NCBI GenBank assembly: GCA_017430325.1
Contig: JAFRNE010000032.1
Location: forward strand, 1-64,000
Direction: 5' to 3'
Source of the DNA: Eubacterium sp.
GTDB lineage: Bacteria > Bacillota > Clostridia > Lachnospirales > Lachnospiraceae
DNA length: 64,000 bases
The stretch's first letter is position 1. Each line of letters starts with the position of its first letter. Of the stretch, positions 18,582 through 28,679 are shown in pieces. The notes beneath the pieces are model-generated. The model saw only the letters and a list, made by a program, of their open reading frames with translations, did not search any database and was not told the origin of the DNA. The position numbers and the translations under genes are program-made.

Positions 18582-18587
18582 TATAAT
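18582..18587 (+). promoter_or_regulatory. Probable -10 element for the membrane protein/LTA-synthase operon
   Basis: A consensus TATAAT lies 53 bases before the ATG at 18641; the -35 (TTGGTG, 20-base spacing) is poor, so only the -10 is proposed. Confidence 0.4.
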
Positions 18588-18640
18588 ACGGATTTGTAGT
18601 GTTTTTTTACTAATAATAAAGGAATAATAAAGGAAAGATA

Positions 18641-19330
18641 ATGGAAGCGACTGCAAATAACATCAAGAAAAACCAGCTCCTTGAGGGAGCAGTCAACTAT
18701 ATATTTTCGTTTCTGATGGTAAGTCTTATACCGCCCGTTCTTTCTCCCCTTGCAGACAAGCTTGGGCCTATCCATTACAGTTCCATCAGCGGTTTATTTC
18801 TTGGAATCCTGGAGCTTCTGGTCTGGGGCCTCATCCTTATAATATTTCACACCGTTTATAAAAAGCTTCAGCAGAAGGAGATCTTCACCCGCTTCGAAGA
18901 CGCGAAGGGTCTGATATCCACCCGCAGCCTGATGATCGCATCAGTGATCGTATTTACGGTGATACTGATCATGAGCATCAAGATAGGCTTCCAGGTCAAG
19001 GTCTTCTATGACTTCGGCGAGAAGCTGATGGGCTACGACGCTTTCAACAGGATCGGCGAGTTCCTGGGAAGGGTCAGCAGATGCCTGTTCATCCCGGTAA
19101 TGTGCCGCGGCGCATACCTTCTTTCCGGTCTTGCAAAGAAGCCGGCCGTTCATTACACAGTTTATTTCCTCTTTGTAATACTTTACGGCCTGTTTGATAT
19201 TTTCTGTTTTGATGTGAAGTTCCCGGTAATCTACACACTCTTCTTCATCAGCTTCGGAGTGCTTTACCTCCTTATGAAGAAGAATTACGCCAAGACCTAC
19301 GCTCTTTCGCTTATGATCTATCTGCTGTAG
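18641..19330 (+). CDS. Unknown integral membrane protein, about six helices
   Basis: 229 residues, not recognised. At least five and probably six hydrophobic segments are visible (YIFSFLMVSLIPPVL, LGILELLVWGLILIIF, IASVIVFTVILIMSI, CLFIPVMCRGAYLL, VYFLFVILYGLFDIF, LFFISFGVLYLLM). A short charged loop (KKLQQKEIFTRFEDAKGLIS) after helix two resembles the loop of DUF2975-type small membrane proteins, but the match is weak. A good ribosome site (AAAGGAAAGATA) precedes the ATG. It lies 34 bases before the LTA-synthase-like gene on the same strand, so the two are probably one operon and the protein may assist that enzyme; this is inference. Confidence 0.75.
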   Translation: MEATANNIKKNQLLEGAVNYIFSFLMVSLIPPVLSPLADKLGPIHYSSISGLFLGILELLVWGLILIIFHTVYKKLQQKEIFTRFEDAKGLISTRSLMIASVIVFTVILIMSIKIGFQVKVFYDFGEKLMGYDAFNRIGEFLGRVSRCLFIPVMCRGAYLLSGLAKKPAVHYTVYFLFVILYGLFDIFCFDVKFPVIYTLFFISFGVLYLLMKKNYAKTYALSLMIYLL

Positions 19331-19364
19331 AACGTCATCGAATAAATACTAAATATTAGGTTAA

Positions 19365-21383
19365 ATGAACATGAAAAATCGAATCATTACATTCATAAAA
19401 ACCAATCTAACGGTCATACTGTTTGTTGTCTTCTCGATCCTGATTGAGATGATCTCGGTATATTCGATCGAGGAAAGTCCCTTCATCAGCTATCCATGGA
19501 TCTGGCTGGGCCTTCTCCTTCTGATTGCCGGCATCATGCTGATGATAAAGAGCGAGCGTGCAAGGATGGTCATCGGTATCATCTTTATGCTGCTGCAGTC
19601 CATCATCTGTATGATCATGGCAGTGCTCTTCAATATGGCCGGTCAGTATTTCGACTTCGGTATGTTGAACCTCAGGAACGATGCCTTCGGTATCCTTGAA
19701 AATATACCTATGGACTTCGTCACCTTCTATACCGCATTTTTCTTCTGCCTGGTATTCGGCATCTCAACCGCACGCCGCCGCAGAAGAGCTGGCAACAGCC
19801 CTGCCGAGACTAAAAAATCCGTACGTCTGATCAGTGGTTCAGCCGTTATGGCTGCCGGACTTCTGCTGGCTGTATTTGCTACTTACAATGTCAACAAAGA
19901 CCAGAAGAATAAATACGAGGATCTGAGGTATTCCACCGACAGCTCGGTCTACAATACCTACGGTATCTGCGGCAACCTGATAAATGAATTCGCCGACGGC
20001 CTTATCTTCACGGAAGACGAGGTAATCTCAGATGAGAAGGTCAATGACTTCATCTATGGTGAAGTTTCCGAACCGACTGAATACTTCGGCGTGTCAAAAG
20101 ATAATAATGTGGTCGTGGTCCTCGTGGAATCCCTGGAATGGTTCGGTATGTTGAAGAATGATTATCTTCCGAACGCTCTTCCTCTTACCGACGAGCAGTA
20201 CGCAGAGCTTTTCCCGAACCTGACAGCCTTCTATAACAGCAGCGTAGTTATGACCGACTTCCACTCAAAGGAGAAGACCGATATCTCCGAGACCATGAGT
20301 ATTTTAGGTGCTTATCCGACCCGCGGCTATATCAATTATGATTATTATGACCAGAAGATACCGCAGACCATTCCAAATATCCTGCGTAATCTTTGCGACG
20401 AAGAGCTCGTGATAAACTCTTATCACAACGGTTCTAAGACCTTCTATAACAGAGACGTTGCCCACGTAAGCTACGGTTTTACGAAGTTTACAAGCTCTGA
20501 AGATATGTATGAGATTTCCGATCAGATGCTTCGCGACGGTCTGGTGGATAAGGAGGTCATGCACGATTATATGCATGAAGGCGAGCGTAACCTCGACTCG
20601 GAAATGCTGGAACTCTGTAAGGAAAGAATGTTCCCTGAGAACGAAAGATTCTTCACCTACATCACCTCGATCACGATGCACGGTATGTTTTACGAAAGAG
20701 CAAACCTTGCTCATCATAAAGAAAAGCTGCTCTCTGTCTACACAGACCCTGCCGGTACCGAGGAAGAAGAGCTGCTGATCAACTACCTTTGCACAGTCAT
20801 GGAGTTTGACAAGGCCCTTGGCATCATGATGGACTACCTGAGAGATAAAGGCCTCCTGGATCACACAACAGTGATACTCTTCGGAGATCATAACTGCTAC
20901 TATCAGGATCTCAGCAATTACGTTAAAAATATTTATGATTACGATACCGAGATGAACTACAGCGACCTCTACCGGGTTCCGCTTATGATCTATGACGAGC
21001 ATGCAGGCCACAAGGTCATCGACAAATTCACCTGCACAGCTGATATCGCACCATCGATACTGGATCTCCTCGGCATCAAATACTACAGCAATATGTTCTA
21101 CGGACATTCCGTATTTTCTGATGAGGAATCGGTCATCTACTCAAGAGCCTACAACTTCTTCGTGGATGACGGCATAGTCGCAAAGAGCCTTTCCAGACCG
21201 CTCTTCAAGGCGGATGACGTTACCGACGAAGACTGGAACGACTTCAAGGAAAAAGGTAATACACTTATCGATAAGCTTGAATACTGCGACCAGATATTTA
21301 CAAGAGATTTCTTCTCAGACCCGGAAAATTATGAGACCTTCATCGAGAAGATGAAAGAGATCAATGCAGACCTTACTCAATAA
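19365..21383 (+). CDS. LTA synthase-like phosphoglycerol transferase (sulfatase superfamily)
   Basis: 672 residues with the LtaS layout: five N-terminal membrane helices (residues about 12-172) and an extracellular sulfatase-fold domain. Catalytic landmarks are the metal-binding Glu in VVVVLVESLEWF near 250, the nucleophile Thr in SKEKTDISETMSILGAYP near 303, and GDHN near 507. LtaS moves glycerol-phosphate from phosphatidylglycerol to build lipoteichoic acid outside the membrane; related enzymes decorate other glycans with phosphoglycerol. Sequence alone does not decide between polymerase and primase or decorating roles. The upstream partner is the six-helix protein; a strong terminator follows. 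Confidence 0.9.
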   Translation: MNMKNRIITFIKTNLTVILFVVFSILIEMISVYSIEESPFISYPWIWLGLLLLIAGIMLMIKSERARMVIGIIFMLLQSIICMIMAVLFNMAGQYFDFGMLNLRNDAFGILENIPMDFVTFYTAFFFCLVFGISTARRRRRAGNSPAETKKSVRLISGSAVMAAGLLLAVFATYNVNKDQKNKYEDLRYSTDSSVYNTYGICGNLINEFADGLIFTEDEVISDEKVNDFIYGEVSEPTEYFGVSKDNNVVVVLVESLEWFGMLKNDYLPNALPLTDEQYAELFPNLTAFYNSSVVMTDFHSKEKTDISETMSILGAYPTRGYINYDYYDQKIPQTIPNILRNLCDEELVINSYHNGSKTFYNRDVAHVSYGFTKFTSSEDMYEISDQMLRDGLVDKEVMHDYMHEGERNLDSEMLELCKERMFPENERFFTYITSITMHGMFYERANLAHHKEKLLSVYTDPAGTEEEELLINYLCTVMEFDKALGIMMDYLRDKGLLDHTTVILFGDHNCYYQDLSNYVKNIYDYDTEMNYSDLYRVPLMIYDEHAGHKVIDKFTCTADIAPSILDLLGIKYYSNMFYGHSVFSDEESVIYSRAYNFFVDDGIVAKSLSRPLFKADDVTDEDWNDFKEKGNTLIDKLEYCDQIFTRDFFSDPENYETFIEKMKEINADLTQ

Positions 21384-21385
21384 GA

Positions 21386-21426
21386 AAAACAAAAAACCGC
21401 TGTGCTGGACAGCGGTTTTTGTTTTT
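21386..21426. terminator. Bidirectional terminator
   Basis: AAAACCGCTG pairs with CAGCGGTTTT around a seven-base loop; A and T runs lie on both sides. It serves the LTA-synthase-like gene (+) and the surface-protein operon (-). Confidence 0.9.
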
Positions 21427-21550
21427 GGACTAAAGGTCCGATCTATTCTGTTTCTTCAGATGACCGGGAGTATTATTCCTCCTTATCATCCTCTTCGGTC
21501 CAAACTTTTTCATCCCTCTTTTTCCTCCGTTTTTATTCAATAAAAACCAA

Positions 21551-23461
21551 CTAAGCCTGAACCTTCTTCTTTTTTTGCGCCTTCTTCTTTATGATCGAGA
21601 TCACGATCAGAATAATTATAAGGCCTGCTGCAACGCTGAATGAAATGATAGAGCTGGTAAGATAATTCTTCTTGTCATCTATCTTTGCCGCAACCTCTGT
21701 CATGGTCGAATTCTTAAGCAGCTTAACAAAGTTTTCTCCCGTAAGCTCCTTAACCAGCTTAAGGTGCATAATGAGCTGCCATACGCCCACTCCGATAAGT
21801 GTAACAGCCGCAGAAACCGCAAAGGAACCGATAACTGCTGGAACCGGCTTCACAGCCACGCCCTTCTTCTCTTTTCTCTTTATCAGAAGAATTGATAAGC
21901 CTGCTGTCAGCGCTGCCATCAAAAAAGCAATTCCCATGGTGATAAGAAGCGGCATGATGCCCTTCTTTTCCTTCTTCTTTCCTGCCTCTATGTAGCTTTT
22001 TCTTGTAACTCTGATGGTTCTTTTTGTGATATTTCCGGCTGAATCAGCTGCTTCAAAGATAAATTCCTTCTCATCCTCGTCCATCTTCCGGACTATACTG
22101 AAGCTGCCGTTTTCAGCGCAGTCGATCTTCTCACCGTTACAGCTAAGCTCCTCAGCATCAGTCTTACCGACAAACTTTACGCTGTCCTCCGAAGTGACCA
22201 TATCACTTTCCGCACCGTAAATATCGATGTACGGCGGCATGGTATCCACCGATATGGTCTTCGTTACATAGTAGCAGACATTATTATCTTCAACCCGGAC
22301 CACAAGCTCATTTGTTTCCAGATTGTGGAGAGCGATCTGTGCTGTATTTTTTCCGTTCCAGACGATATCCGTCTTCTCTTCACCGAGCATGATACTTCCC
22401 GGATACTGTCCCTCGCCCGCATCAAAGCTGACGATGGCAGTCTGCGCATTCGTAAGCTCCTCTGTCTCTATCTCGAGGCTTATCGGAAGAACCGGTTTGA
22501 AGGTCCTTGACCAGGAAATATAACCTGTATCCCTGTCCTTCGCATTGATCTGTACGGTTATATCGCCGTCGGCCGGATCAAATATAATATGCTCACTGAA
22601 GTTCTCTTCGGTATAAAGCTGTTCTGCTATATGCACATCACCCTGAAGGACGATAAATGCATATTCGTCGCAGCGGCATTCCTGAGCTGATGAATCAAAA
22701 TCAATATCCACAGTTCCATCCGTGATATTGCAGGTGATCTCAAGACATTCGTCCTTGCCCTGAGCTGTATTTCCGGTAATAGTCAGCTTATCCTCCGCGA
22801 TCACACTGTCGCGAACCTCAACGCCCGTACCATCCTCGCCATAGACCTCAGCCTGAACAGTGTATTCGCCGTCCATGAGGAGCTCCGGATAAACCGAGAA
22901 AGTCTCCTCGCTGCTTCCGTAGCCCGAGCCCTGATAGAGCTCGATACGGTTGGTTATATTTCCATCAGCGTCCTGCTTAACAGCGCTGATGATGTATTTA
23001 TAAAAATTATTTCCGTAATTGACCGTCAGGGCACCGTTTATCTCAGGCAGAGGCTTATCGTCTGCCGCCTGTGTCGTAAAGCTGAACTTTTCGATGGAAA
23101 TATTCTTATGCCACGGCAGAACATCTATCGTTATCTCCTTGTTCTTTCCCTTTTCATATTCCACGGTCCAGTCGCCGGATGACGCTGAAGAAATATAGTA
23201 ATAGGTCGCCATGTCGGCCTCTATCACCTCATCAAAATCCTCAGCCTTCTCATACCTCTTATTGCTCGGCGAAACAAATACAACCTGCGGCTTTTCGGTA
23301 TCATAGCCGACGATAATGGTTATATCCATCGATGATTCAAGGGTCACAAGAGGTCCTACTGCCGCAAAAGCCTTAAGGCTTCCCAGCAGGAAGGCCGCTG
23401 CCACCATCATAGCGGCAAGCGCTCTTATAAATATTCTTTTATTTACGGAAGTGTGTTTCAT
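21551..23461 (-). CDS. Secreted/membrane multi-domain protein with Ig-like repeats, partner of the VWA protein
   Basis: 636 residues. It has a cleavable-looking signal peptide (KRIFIRALAAMMVAAAFLLGSLKAFA, cut near residue 33), a long beta-rich extracellular region to about 485 with Ig-like or bacterial surface repeats (DTMPPYIDIYG, EFIFEAADSAGNITKRTIRVTR is the usual edge of such a domain), then three membrane helices (about 502-528, 545-567, 605-630) separated by basic loops and ending in KKKAQKKKKVQA. No enzyme motif is seen. It starts 55 bases after the large VWA gene, same strand and tandem, so the pair probably forms one membrane-attached surface complex. Confidence 0.8.
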   Translation of the reverse strand: MKHTSVNKRIFIRALAAMMVAAAFLLGSLKAFAAVGPLVTLESSMDITIIVGYDTEKPQVVFVSPSNKRYEKAEDFDEVIEADMATYYYISSASSGDWTVEYEKGKNKEITIDVLPWHKNISIEKFSFTTQAADDKPLPEINGALTVNYGNNFYKYIISAVKQDADGNITNRIELYQGSGYGSSEETFSVYPELLMDGEYTVQAEVYGEDGTGVEVRDSVIAEDKLTITGNTAQGKDECLEITCNITDGTVDIDFDSSAQECRCDEYAFIVLQGDVHIAEQLYTEENFSEHIIFDPADGDITVQINAKDRDTGYISWSRTFKPVLPISLEIETEELTNAQTAIVSFDAGEGQYPGSIMLGEEKTDIVWNGKNTAQIALHNLETNELVVRVEDNNVCYYVTKTISVDTMPPYIDIYGAESDMVTSEDSVKFVGKTDAEELSCNGEKIDCAENGSFSIVRKMDEDEKEFIFEAADSAGNITKRTIRVTRKSYIEAGKKKEKKGIMPLLITMGIAFLMAALTAGLSILLIKRKEKKGVAVKPVPAVIGSFAVSAAVTLIGVGVWQLIMHLKLVKELTGENFVKLLKNSTMTEVAAKIDDKKNYLTSSIISFSVAAGLIIILIVISIIKKKAQKKKKVQA

Positions 23462-23516
23462 ATCTTTTCCCTACCCGGCAGATCCTAGCATTAACGATCC
23501 TGACCTGCCATTTATA

Positions 23517-26500
23517 TTAATATTTGTGCGAGCTGAGAGCCTTATCGTTCTCACCCCAGACAACCTGGAAGCTTACATTCTGTCCATGTGATGTAGAACC
23601 ATGTGCAAGAACCGCAAACGCAAACTGTCCGTTCTGCTGCCTGTACCATCCGAAGAATACATCTCCTCTTGCTCGTTCCTCCGCAACAAATATCCACCAG
23701 CCAAGCTTAATATGGAATTCACCCTTAGCCGAAAGGCCTATTACCTGATCGGTTATGGCGAGTCCTATTGTTCCCGTAAGTTCAAGAAGGAAGTTGTCCT
23801 CGTCGATCTTCGGTCCAAAAGTAACCTCGATAGTCATTCCGTTCGGTTCATCCTGAACAACAAATAACGGATTCTCATAATCAAGTCCAAAACCAAGCTG
23901 TGCCTTAGCACTTCCCAGCTCAACAAATTCAAGCAGCTTGGCAGTAGCCTCCGCTCTTATACGGAATTCCTTCAATCTGAAGCCGAGTGTACAGTCATCC
24001 AGCTTGAACAGACTCACATCTCCGACGTATTTTTCAAGTCCCTTACAATAAGCGGAGATCTTTGCAAAGGAAATATCCATGGAACCCACAAGCTCAGCCG
24101 AGAATAGTGAGGTCCAGTCCTCTGAAAGGTTGATCTTACTCAGGTCCTGAAGCCCCAGCTGGAAATCACTGAGTGTCGCAGGAATATTTCCCAAATAAAC
24201 ATTTATGTCCTTATCCGCCAGAAGCATGATCTTATCAAGCTTCCAGTCCTTCAGGGCGATCTCAAAACCGACACCGTCTGCAAGCATGGCAACATTCGCC
24301 GTAAGCTTCAGCGTCATATCACCACTCTTGGTATCGATAGAAAACTTCATGTCGCCAGGGTTTACCAGCATATATGAATTACCCAGCTTAACAGACTTAA
24401 ATATCTTATCCTGATTATTTTCGTAGTTGATCTCAAACTTAAAATCAACCCTGTCCTTACTGAGCACAAGTGCGATGTCTGAATCAGCCGTAAACTTGAA
24501 CAGATCGTCCGAAGCCTTTCCCAAAGCCGAAAGCACTTTGCCCTGGAAAGGAAATGCGGTAGTAAAGGAATCAAAGCTAAATACAGCTCTGTCCGGATAT
24601 ATCGAAAGTCCTGCAGTAGTTCCCTGAAGCTTCATGAAATCATGCAGATAAAGGCCGCCAACCGGAATAGTATCAACAGGGTATTCATCCGAGCTTCCCG
24701 CAACGGTCTGATCATTATAAAGAGTTAATCTGCCGGAGGTCGGAAGACTCTCGACATAACCCTTCTTAGCATAGTAACCGGAAAGTCCCGAAATCGATCT
24801 GTCGGTAAAGAATACGCAGGCTTTTCCGAAATCCATGCTGATACTGTAATCCTTCTCAAGATCACCGGTAAGAGTTACCGGTTCCTTAAATACCAGCCAG
24901 CCGTTAAGCTGAACCAGTCCCGACATCTTAACCGAATTATCGGTCTCTTCAATTATCTGTGCAGTAAATACATATTCGCCGTAACGGATGACATTGGTAT
25001 CTCCACCGGATACTATAAGTCCGCTGGCAAATACAGCCCGCCTTCCGTTATAGGTAACGTATACATCATATATACCGGCCGGGATCCTTCCCGGAACAGT
25101 CACCTTTGCCGAAGTATCGTCTACATATTCAGCAGTACATTCGTAATTATCAATTCCAACCAGCTTTACGGAAATCTTTGCATCCTCTTTAAAGCCCTCT
25201 CCATCCAGAGTCACGTACTGCGGTGCCTGTGACGGATAAATCATCTTCTCCTTAAGACCATTTATCTTAACGTCTCCGAAGGTTACATTGAGTGAACTGC
25301 TGTTATTATTACCTGCTGCGTCGTCCCTGAAAAGTGAGTACTCAACTCTGCTGTAGATAAGCGGTGAATCCTCGTATCTTACCTCAAGATACCTGTCCAT
25401 TCTAAAGGTATCAACCGGCTCGTAGCTAACGAGATAACGATTCCTGCTTATGCCGTAAATATAATCATAGAAGATTACTATCGAATCCGATGAATCCACG
25501 TAAAAATATTCACCGTTACCGTAGTCTGCATACTGTTCAAGAAGAGCAGCATCAACACCGTTTCCAAGTCCTACGGAATAGATGGAAATATTTCTTTCAA
25601 AGCATGTTTCCTGAAGCTTACCAAACTCATCCGGTCCCGGTGTGCCGTCCTGTCCGTCACTCATAAGGATCATTATGTTCAGGGTCTTACTGTCGCTGTT
25701 CGGGAACATTGTATTTGCGTACTGAACAGCATCGTAAATATCCGTTCCGCCGTCAGCACAAAGTGCATCCGCAGTTTCCTTCAGCTTGTCCTTGCTTGAA
25801 CCAAGAGGTGCAACAGAGCTTTCCTTAACTCCGCTGGCGAAAGGAACGATACCGATCTTGATGCTCGGATCGGCATTCTCCACGAAAGCCTTAACCGCTG
25901 CACTAAGATCATCTCTTGGCTTACCATCCATACTTCCTGAGTCATCGCAGACCAGAATGACATTTATCGAATCATAGGTGATCTTTTCAACCGTATAATC
26001 CTTGATGTCACAATCAGTATCCGACAGTTTCATATGTTCCTTGAATTCTTCCGGACTTCCCGCAAGTACCTCATCACCGGATACAACTGCAGTTATCTTA
26101 TTCGGGAACTCATCCTTATCAACCGAAATGATACTTACCGAACCGGCCATCTGATTCAGGGTGTCGGTCACATTATCTGAAAGCGAACCGTTTGACTGAT
26201 CTCCGCCGTCATAGTCATCATCGTCGTCGTTATAGTCGTTATAATCATTGTAGTCGTTGTAATCATCGCGGCCGTTATAATCGTTATAGTCATCGCGGCC
26301 GTTGTTATTTATGATGTCATCATCGATAAAACTGCCATTATTGTCTTCGGTGTTGTTCCAGATATCAACTCCGCCACCATTGTTATTTCCGTTATTATTG
26401 ATCACATCATCATCGATAAAACTGCCGTTGTTGTCTTCGGTGTTGTTCCAGATGTCGATTCCGTTTCCATTGTTATCAGTGTTGCTTCCGCTGTCAGAAT

Positions 26501-27788
26501 CATCCTTGTCGTCCTTATCGTCATGATCCTGATAATCCGTAACGCCATCGAAGATATTTGTATCGATCCTCGGAATATCCTCCGGCATGCGGTTCTCTTC
26601 CATGCGTCTTGCATAATCAGCAAGATGCTTTCTTTCCTCAGGATCATCAGTCCTGAACAGGATATCATTTATCTCATTTACGATCGAAGCATATTCAGCA
26701 TCCGATGACTGACTTGCAGATCTCAGGCTCTTCTCCAGATATTCAACAGCCTCTTCTCTGTTGCCCTCAGAAAATGCGATGTCAGCCAGTTCTAGATAGA
26801 TCTTGGAAGCCATAGCGGAATCACTGAGAGCCTCCGTCCTCAGTCTGCTCTTGATATAATCCGCCAGCTCATCATTACTTACAACTTCCTTGTACAGACT
26901 TTCCCCAAGCCCTGTCAGATAGTCGTATTCCTCAGCACTGTATTCATCCTTATTATCGATCTCATCGTTGATGTAAGTAAGGACCTTAAGCTTTGCCTTG
27001 TCCTCCTCATCTTCACTGCTCATCTTGACCTTATCGTCATCAACCATGCCCTCTCTGACAAGTCTTGAAGCAACGATCAGACCCTCGCCGTTTATCTCCT
27101 CATCCTCAACGATCTCCTGATAATTATGAAGCAGAAGCTCTGCGCCGAGCTTTGCCTTCTTCATGGTCGGGAGCTCGGAATAAGCATAATCCGTATCTCT
27201 CCAGTCTTTGATATTGCTATAGAAGGTCTCGAGGTCCTCACCATAATAATACTCGCCACCATTTTCCATATCAATAAGCTTGCCGATGGCGATATAAGCT
27301 ATCGCTGCGATCTTTGCATCATCTTCCTCAGACAGCTTCTGAGTGATCGAAGAAACAGAGCCTCCCACTGCCGTACCGAGCAGCTCCGCTCTCTCGTTCT
27401 CACCATTCAGACTGTACAGCTCCTCGGCTGTCTGCAGATAATCAGTATTGTAATCTATTTCCGCTGCACATTCGTTGAGCAGCTTTTCCGCATCCTTCAG
27501 ATTGCCATCCATTGCAAGGAGCTTAACTATCTTCAGATATCCTGCCTCGTATTCTTTATCCGAACGGCTGCTCTTCTTAGACACCGCCTGGCTCTCTCCT
27601 GCAAAATACGTACCATTCTCCGGATCAACAGGCTTTGCACCTGTAAAAAGGCACACTAAACCAAAGGCCGTAAATACCGCCATGCAGCATGCTTCTGTGA
27701 TCCATATTATTCTACCCTTTTTGTGAAATACAGCTGCAATCACCGTCAGAATAAAGACGATAGCTGTTCCGATTACGATCTGCCCCAT
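23517..27788 (-). CDS. Very large membrane-anchored von Willebrand factor A (VWA) surface protein
   Basis: 1,423 residues. Two membrane helices at the N-terminus (about 4-20 and 28-48) replace a signal peptide. A helical, repeat-like region of about 80-460 (possibly TPR-like: LKDAEKLLNECAAEID, REEAVEYLEKSLRSA) is followed by an Asn/Asp-rich low-complexity linker of about 110 residues. Next is a VWA domain (about 605-790) with an intact MIDAS metal site (DDSGSM, GGTD, SDGQDG), an IPT/TIG-like domain near 850-935, and a long beta-rich C-terminal region. VWA domains bind metal and mediate protein contacts; a surface adhesion or assembly role is likely but unproven. GAGAGG lies before the ATG. 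It is the first gene of a pair with the Ig-like membrane protein. Confidence 0.85.
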   Translation of the reverse strand: MGQIVIGTAIVFILTVIAAVFHKKGRIIWITEACCMAVFTAFGLVCLFTGAKPVDPENGTYFAGESQAVSKKSSRSDKEYEAGYLKIVKLLAMDGNLKDAEKLLNECAAEIDYNTDYLQTAEELYSLNGENERAELLGTAVGGSVSSITQKLSEEDDAKIAAIAYIAIGKLIDMENGGEYYYGEDLETFYSNIKDWRDTDYAYSELPTMKKAKLGAELLLHNYQEIVEDEEINGEGLIVASRLVREGMVDDDKVKMSSEDEEDKAKLKVLTYINDEIDNKDEYSAEEYDYLTGLGESLYKEVVSNDELADYIKSRLRTEALSDSAMASKIYLELADIAFSEGNREEAVEYLEKSLRSASQSSDAEYASIVNEINDILFRTDDPEERKHLADYARRMEENRMPEDIPRIDTNIFDGVTDYQDHDDKDDKDDSDSGSNTDNNGNGIDIWNNTEDNNGSFIDDDVINNNGNNNGGGVDIWNNTEDNNGSFIDDDIINNNGRDDYNDYNGRDDYNDYNDYNDYNDDDDDYDGGDQSNGSLSDNVTDTLNQMAGSVSIISVDKDEFPNKITAVVSGDEVLAGSPEEFKEHMKLSDTDCDIKDYTVEKITYDSINVILVCDDSGSMDGKPRDDLSAAVKAFVENADPSIKIGIVPFASGVKESSVAPLGSSKDKLKETADALCADGGTDIYDAVQYANTMFPNSDSKTLNIMILMSDGQDGTPGPDEFGKLQETCFERNISIYSVGLGNGVDAALLEQYADYGNGEYFYVDSSDSIVIFYDYIYGISRNRYLVSYEPVDTFRMDRYLEVRYEDSPLIYSRVEYSLFRDDAAGNNNSSSLNVTFGDVKINGLKEKMIYPSQAPQYVTLDGEGFKEDAKISVKLVGIDNYECTAEYVDDTSAKVTVPGRIPAGIYDVYVTYNGRRAVFASGLIVSGGDTNVIRYGEYVFTAQIIEETDNSVKMSGLVQLNGWLVFKEPVTLTGDLEKDYSISMDFGKACVFFTDRSISGLSGYYAKKGYVESLPTSGRLTLYNDQTVAGSSDEYPVDTIPVGGLYLHDFMKLQGTTAGLSIYPDRAVFSFDSFTTAFPFQGKVLSALGKASDDLFKFTADSDIALVLSKDRVDFKFEINYENNQDKIFKSVKLGNSYMLVNPGDMKFSIDTKSGDMTLKLTANVAMLADGVGFEIALKDWKLDKIMLLADKDINVYLGNIPATLSDFQLGLQDLSKINLSEDWTSLFSAELVGSMDISFAKISAYCKGLEKYVGDVSLFKLDDCTLGFRLKEFRIRAEATAKLLEFVELGSAKAQLGFGLDYENPLFVVQDEPNGMTIEVTFGPKIDEDNFLLELTGTIGLAITDQVIGLSAKGEFHIKLGWWIFVAEERARGDVFFGWYRQQNGQFAFAVLAHGSTSHGQNVSFQVVWGENDKALSSHKY
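26285..26470. repeat. 90-bp direct repeat in the VWA protein linker
   Basis: Two copies, spaced 90 bases, of a 30-residue unit (DIWNNTEDNNGSFIDDD plus an Asn/Gly run). Next to it, 26210-26300 holds shorter NDY/GRDDY repeats. Such repeats readily change copy number. Confidence 0.85.
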
Positions 27789-27830
27789 AAATAACCTCTC
27801 ACTCTGTAAAAAAACTGCCTTTACTTAAGC

Positions 27831-28679
27831 TTAGGCTTTATTATTTTCTACCTCGGCATATACCTCTCTCTTCGGAAGACCTCTGTCCTCAGCGACCTTC
27901 TTTATCGCATCCTTCTTGGTCATTCCCTCAGAGATATATCTTTCAACATGTTCCGGTATTGATATGCTGTCCCACTCAGCGATCCTTTCCTGCTCCAGTT
28001 CTTCTGTACTTTTTCCTCTGATAACAAGAACGTATTCCCCACGTGGGTCCTCTTCCTCGAAGGTCTTTATTGCTTCTTCGAAAGTTGTCATCACAAAGCT
28101 TTCGTGCTTCTTGGTAAGCTCCTTACAGATAGTCAGCTCTCTGTTGCCTAGTGCCTCGGAAAGCTCCTTCAGCGTTTTAAGCAGTCTGTGTGGTGCTTCG
28201 TAAATGATCAGAGTTCTTGTCTCATCGCGAAGAGAAGCAAGAGCTTCCTTTCTCTCCTTCTTGTCCGCAGGAAGAAATGCCTCAAAGGCGAATCTTCTGG
28301 TTGGCTGACCGGAAGCAACAAGTGCATTTACCGCTGCACAGGCTCCCGGAACCGGAATGACTGTCACTCCGGCTTCAAAGCATTTCTGTACCAGAACCTC
28401 CCCGGGATCTGATATTCCCGGAGTACCCGCATCGGTAATAAGTGCGATGCTCTGTCCTTCAAGCAGCTTCCCTATAAGAAAGTCCGCCTTGTCGTATTTA
28501 TTAAATTCATGATAGCTCGTCATAGGAGTTTTTATCTCGAAGTGATTGAGCAGCTTGATGCTGTTTCTCGTATCCTCCGCCGCGATAAGATCTGCTTCCT
28601 TCAGCACTCTCACCGCACGAAAGGTCATATCCTCAAGATTTCCTATGGGAGTCGCTACTAAATAAAGTATTCCGGACAT
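27831..28679 (-). CDS. rsmI: 16S rRNA (cytidine1402-2'-O)-methyltransferase RsmI
   Basis: 282 residues, usual length. RsmI 2'-O-methylates C1402 in the ribosomal P site with SAM. The tetrapyrrole-methylase-type fold is clear: LYLVATPIGNLEDMTFRAV start, AEDTRNSIKLLNHFEI, ITDAGTPGISDPGEVLV, PVPGACAAVNALVASG, and FEAFLPADKKERKEAL. It is the last gene of the tmk-holB-ricT-trmN6 group, as in Bacillus (yabC). Here an AAA+ ATPase gene separates it from trmN6. Confidence 0.97.
   Translation of the reverse strand: MSGILYLVATPIGNLEDMTFRAVRVLKEADLIAAEDTRNSIKLLNHFEIKTPMTSYHEFNKYDKADFLIGKLLEGQSIALITDAGTPGISDPGEVLVQKCFEAGVTVIPVPGACAAVNALVASGQPTRRFAFEAFLPADKKERKEALASLRDETRTLIIYEAPHRLLKTLKELSEALGNRELTICKELTKKHESFVMTTFEEAIKTFEEEDPRGEYVLVIRGKSTEELEQERIAEWDSISIPEHVERYISEGMTKKDAIKKVAEDRGLPKREVYAEVENNKA

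Noticed and set aside
20304..21107. 267-codon minus-strand open frame
   Set aside because: Antisense to the LTA-synthase-like catalytic domain; His/Val-rich shadow frame.
26200..26480. Regular repeats that might suggest a CRISPR array
   Set aside because: The repeats lie in frame within the VWA gene, with no spacers of constant length and no cas genes.
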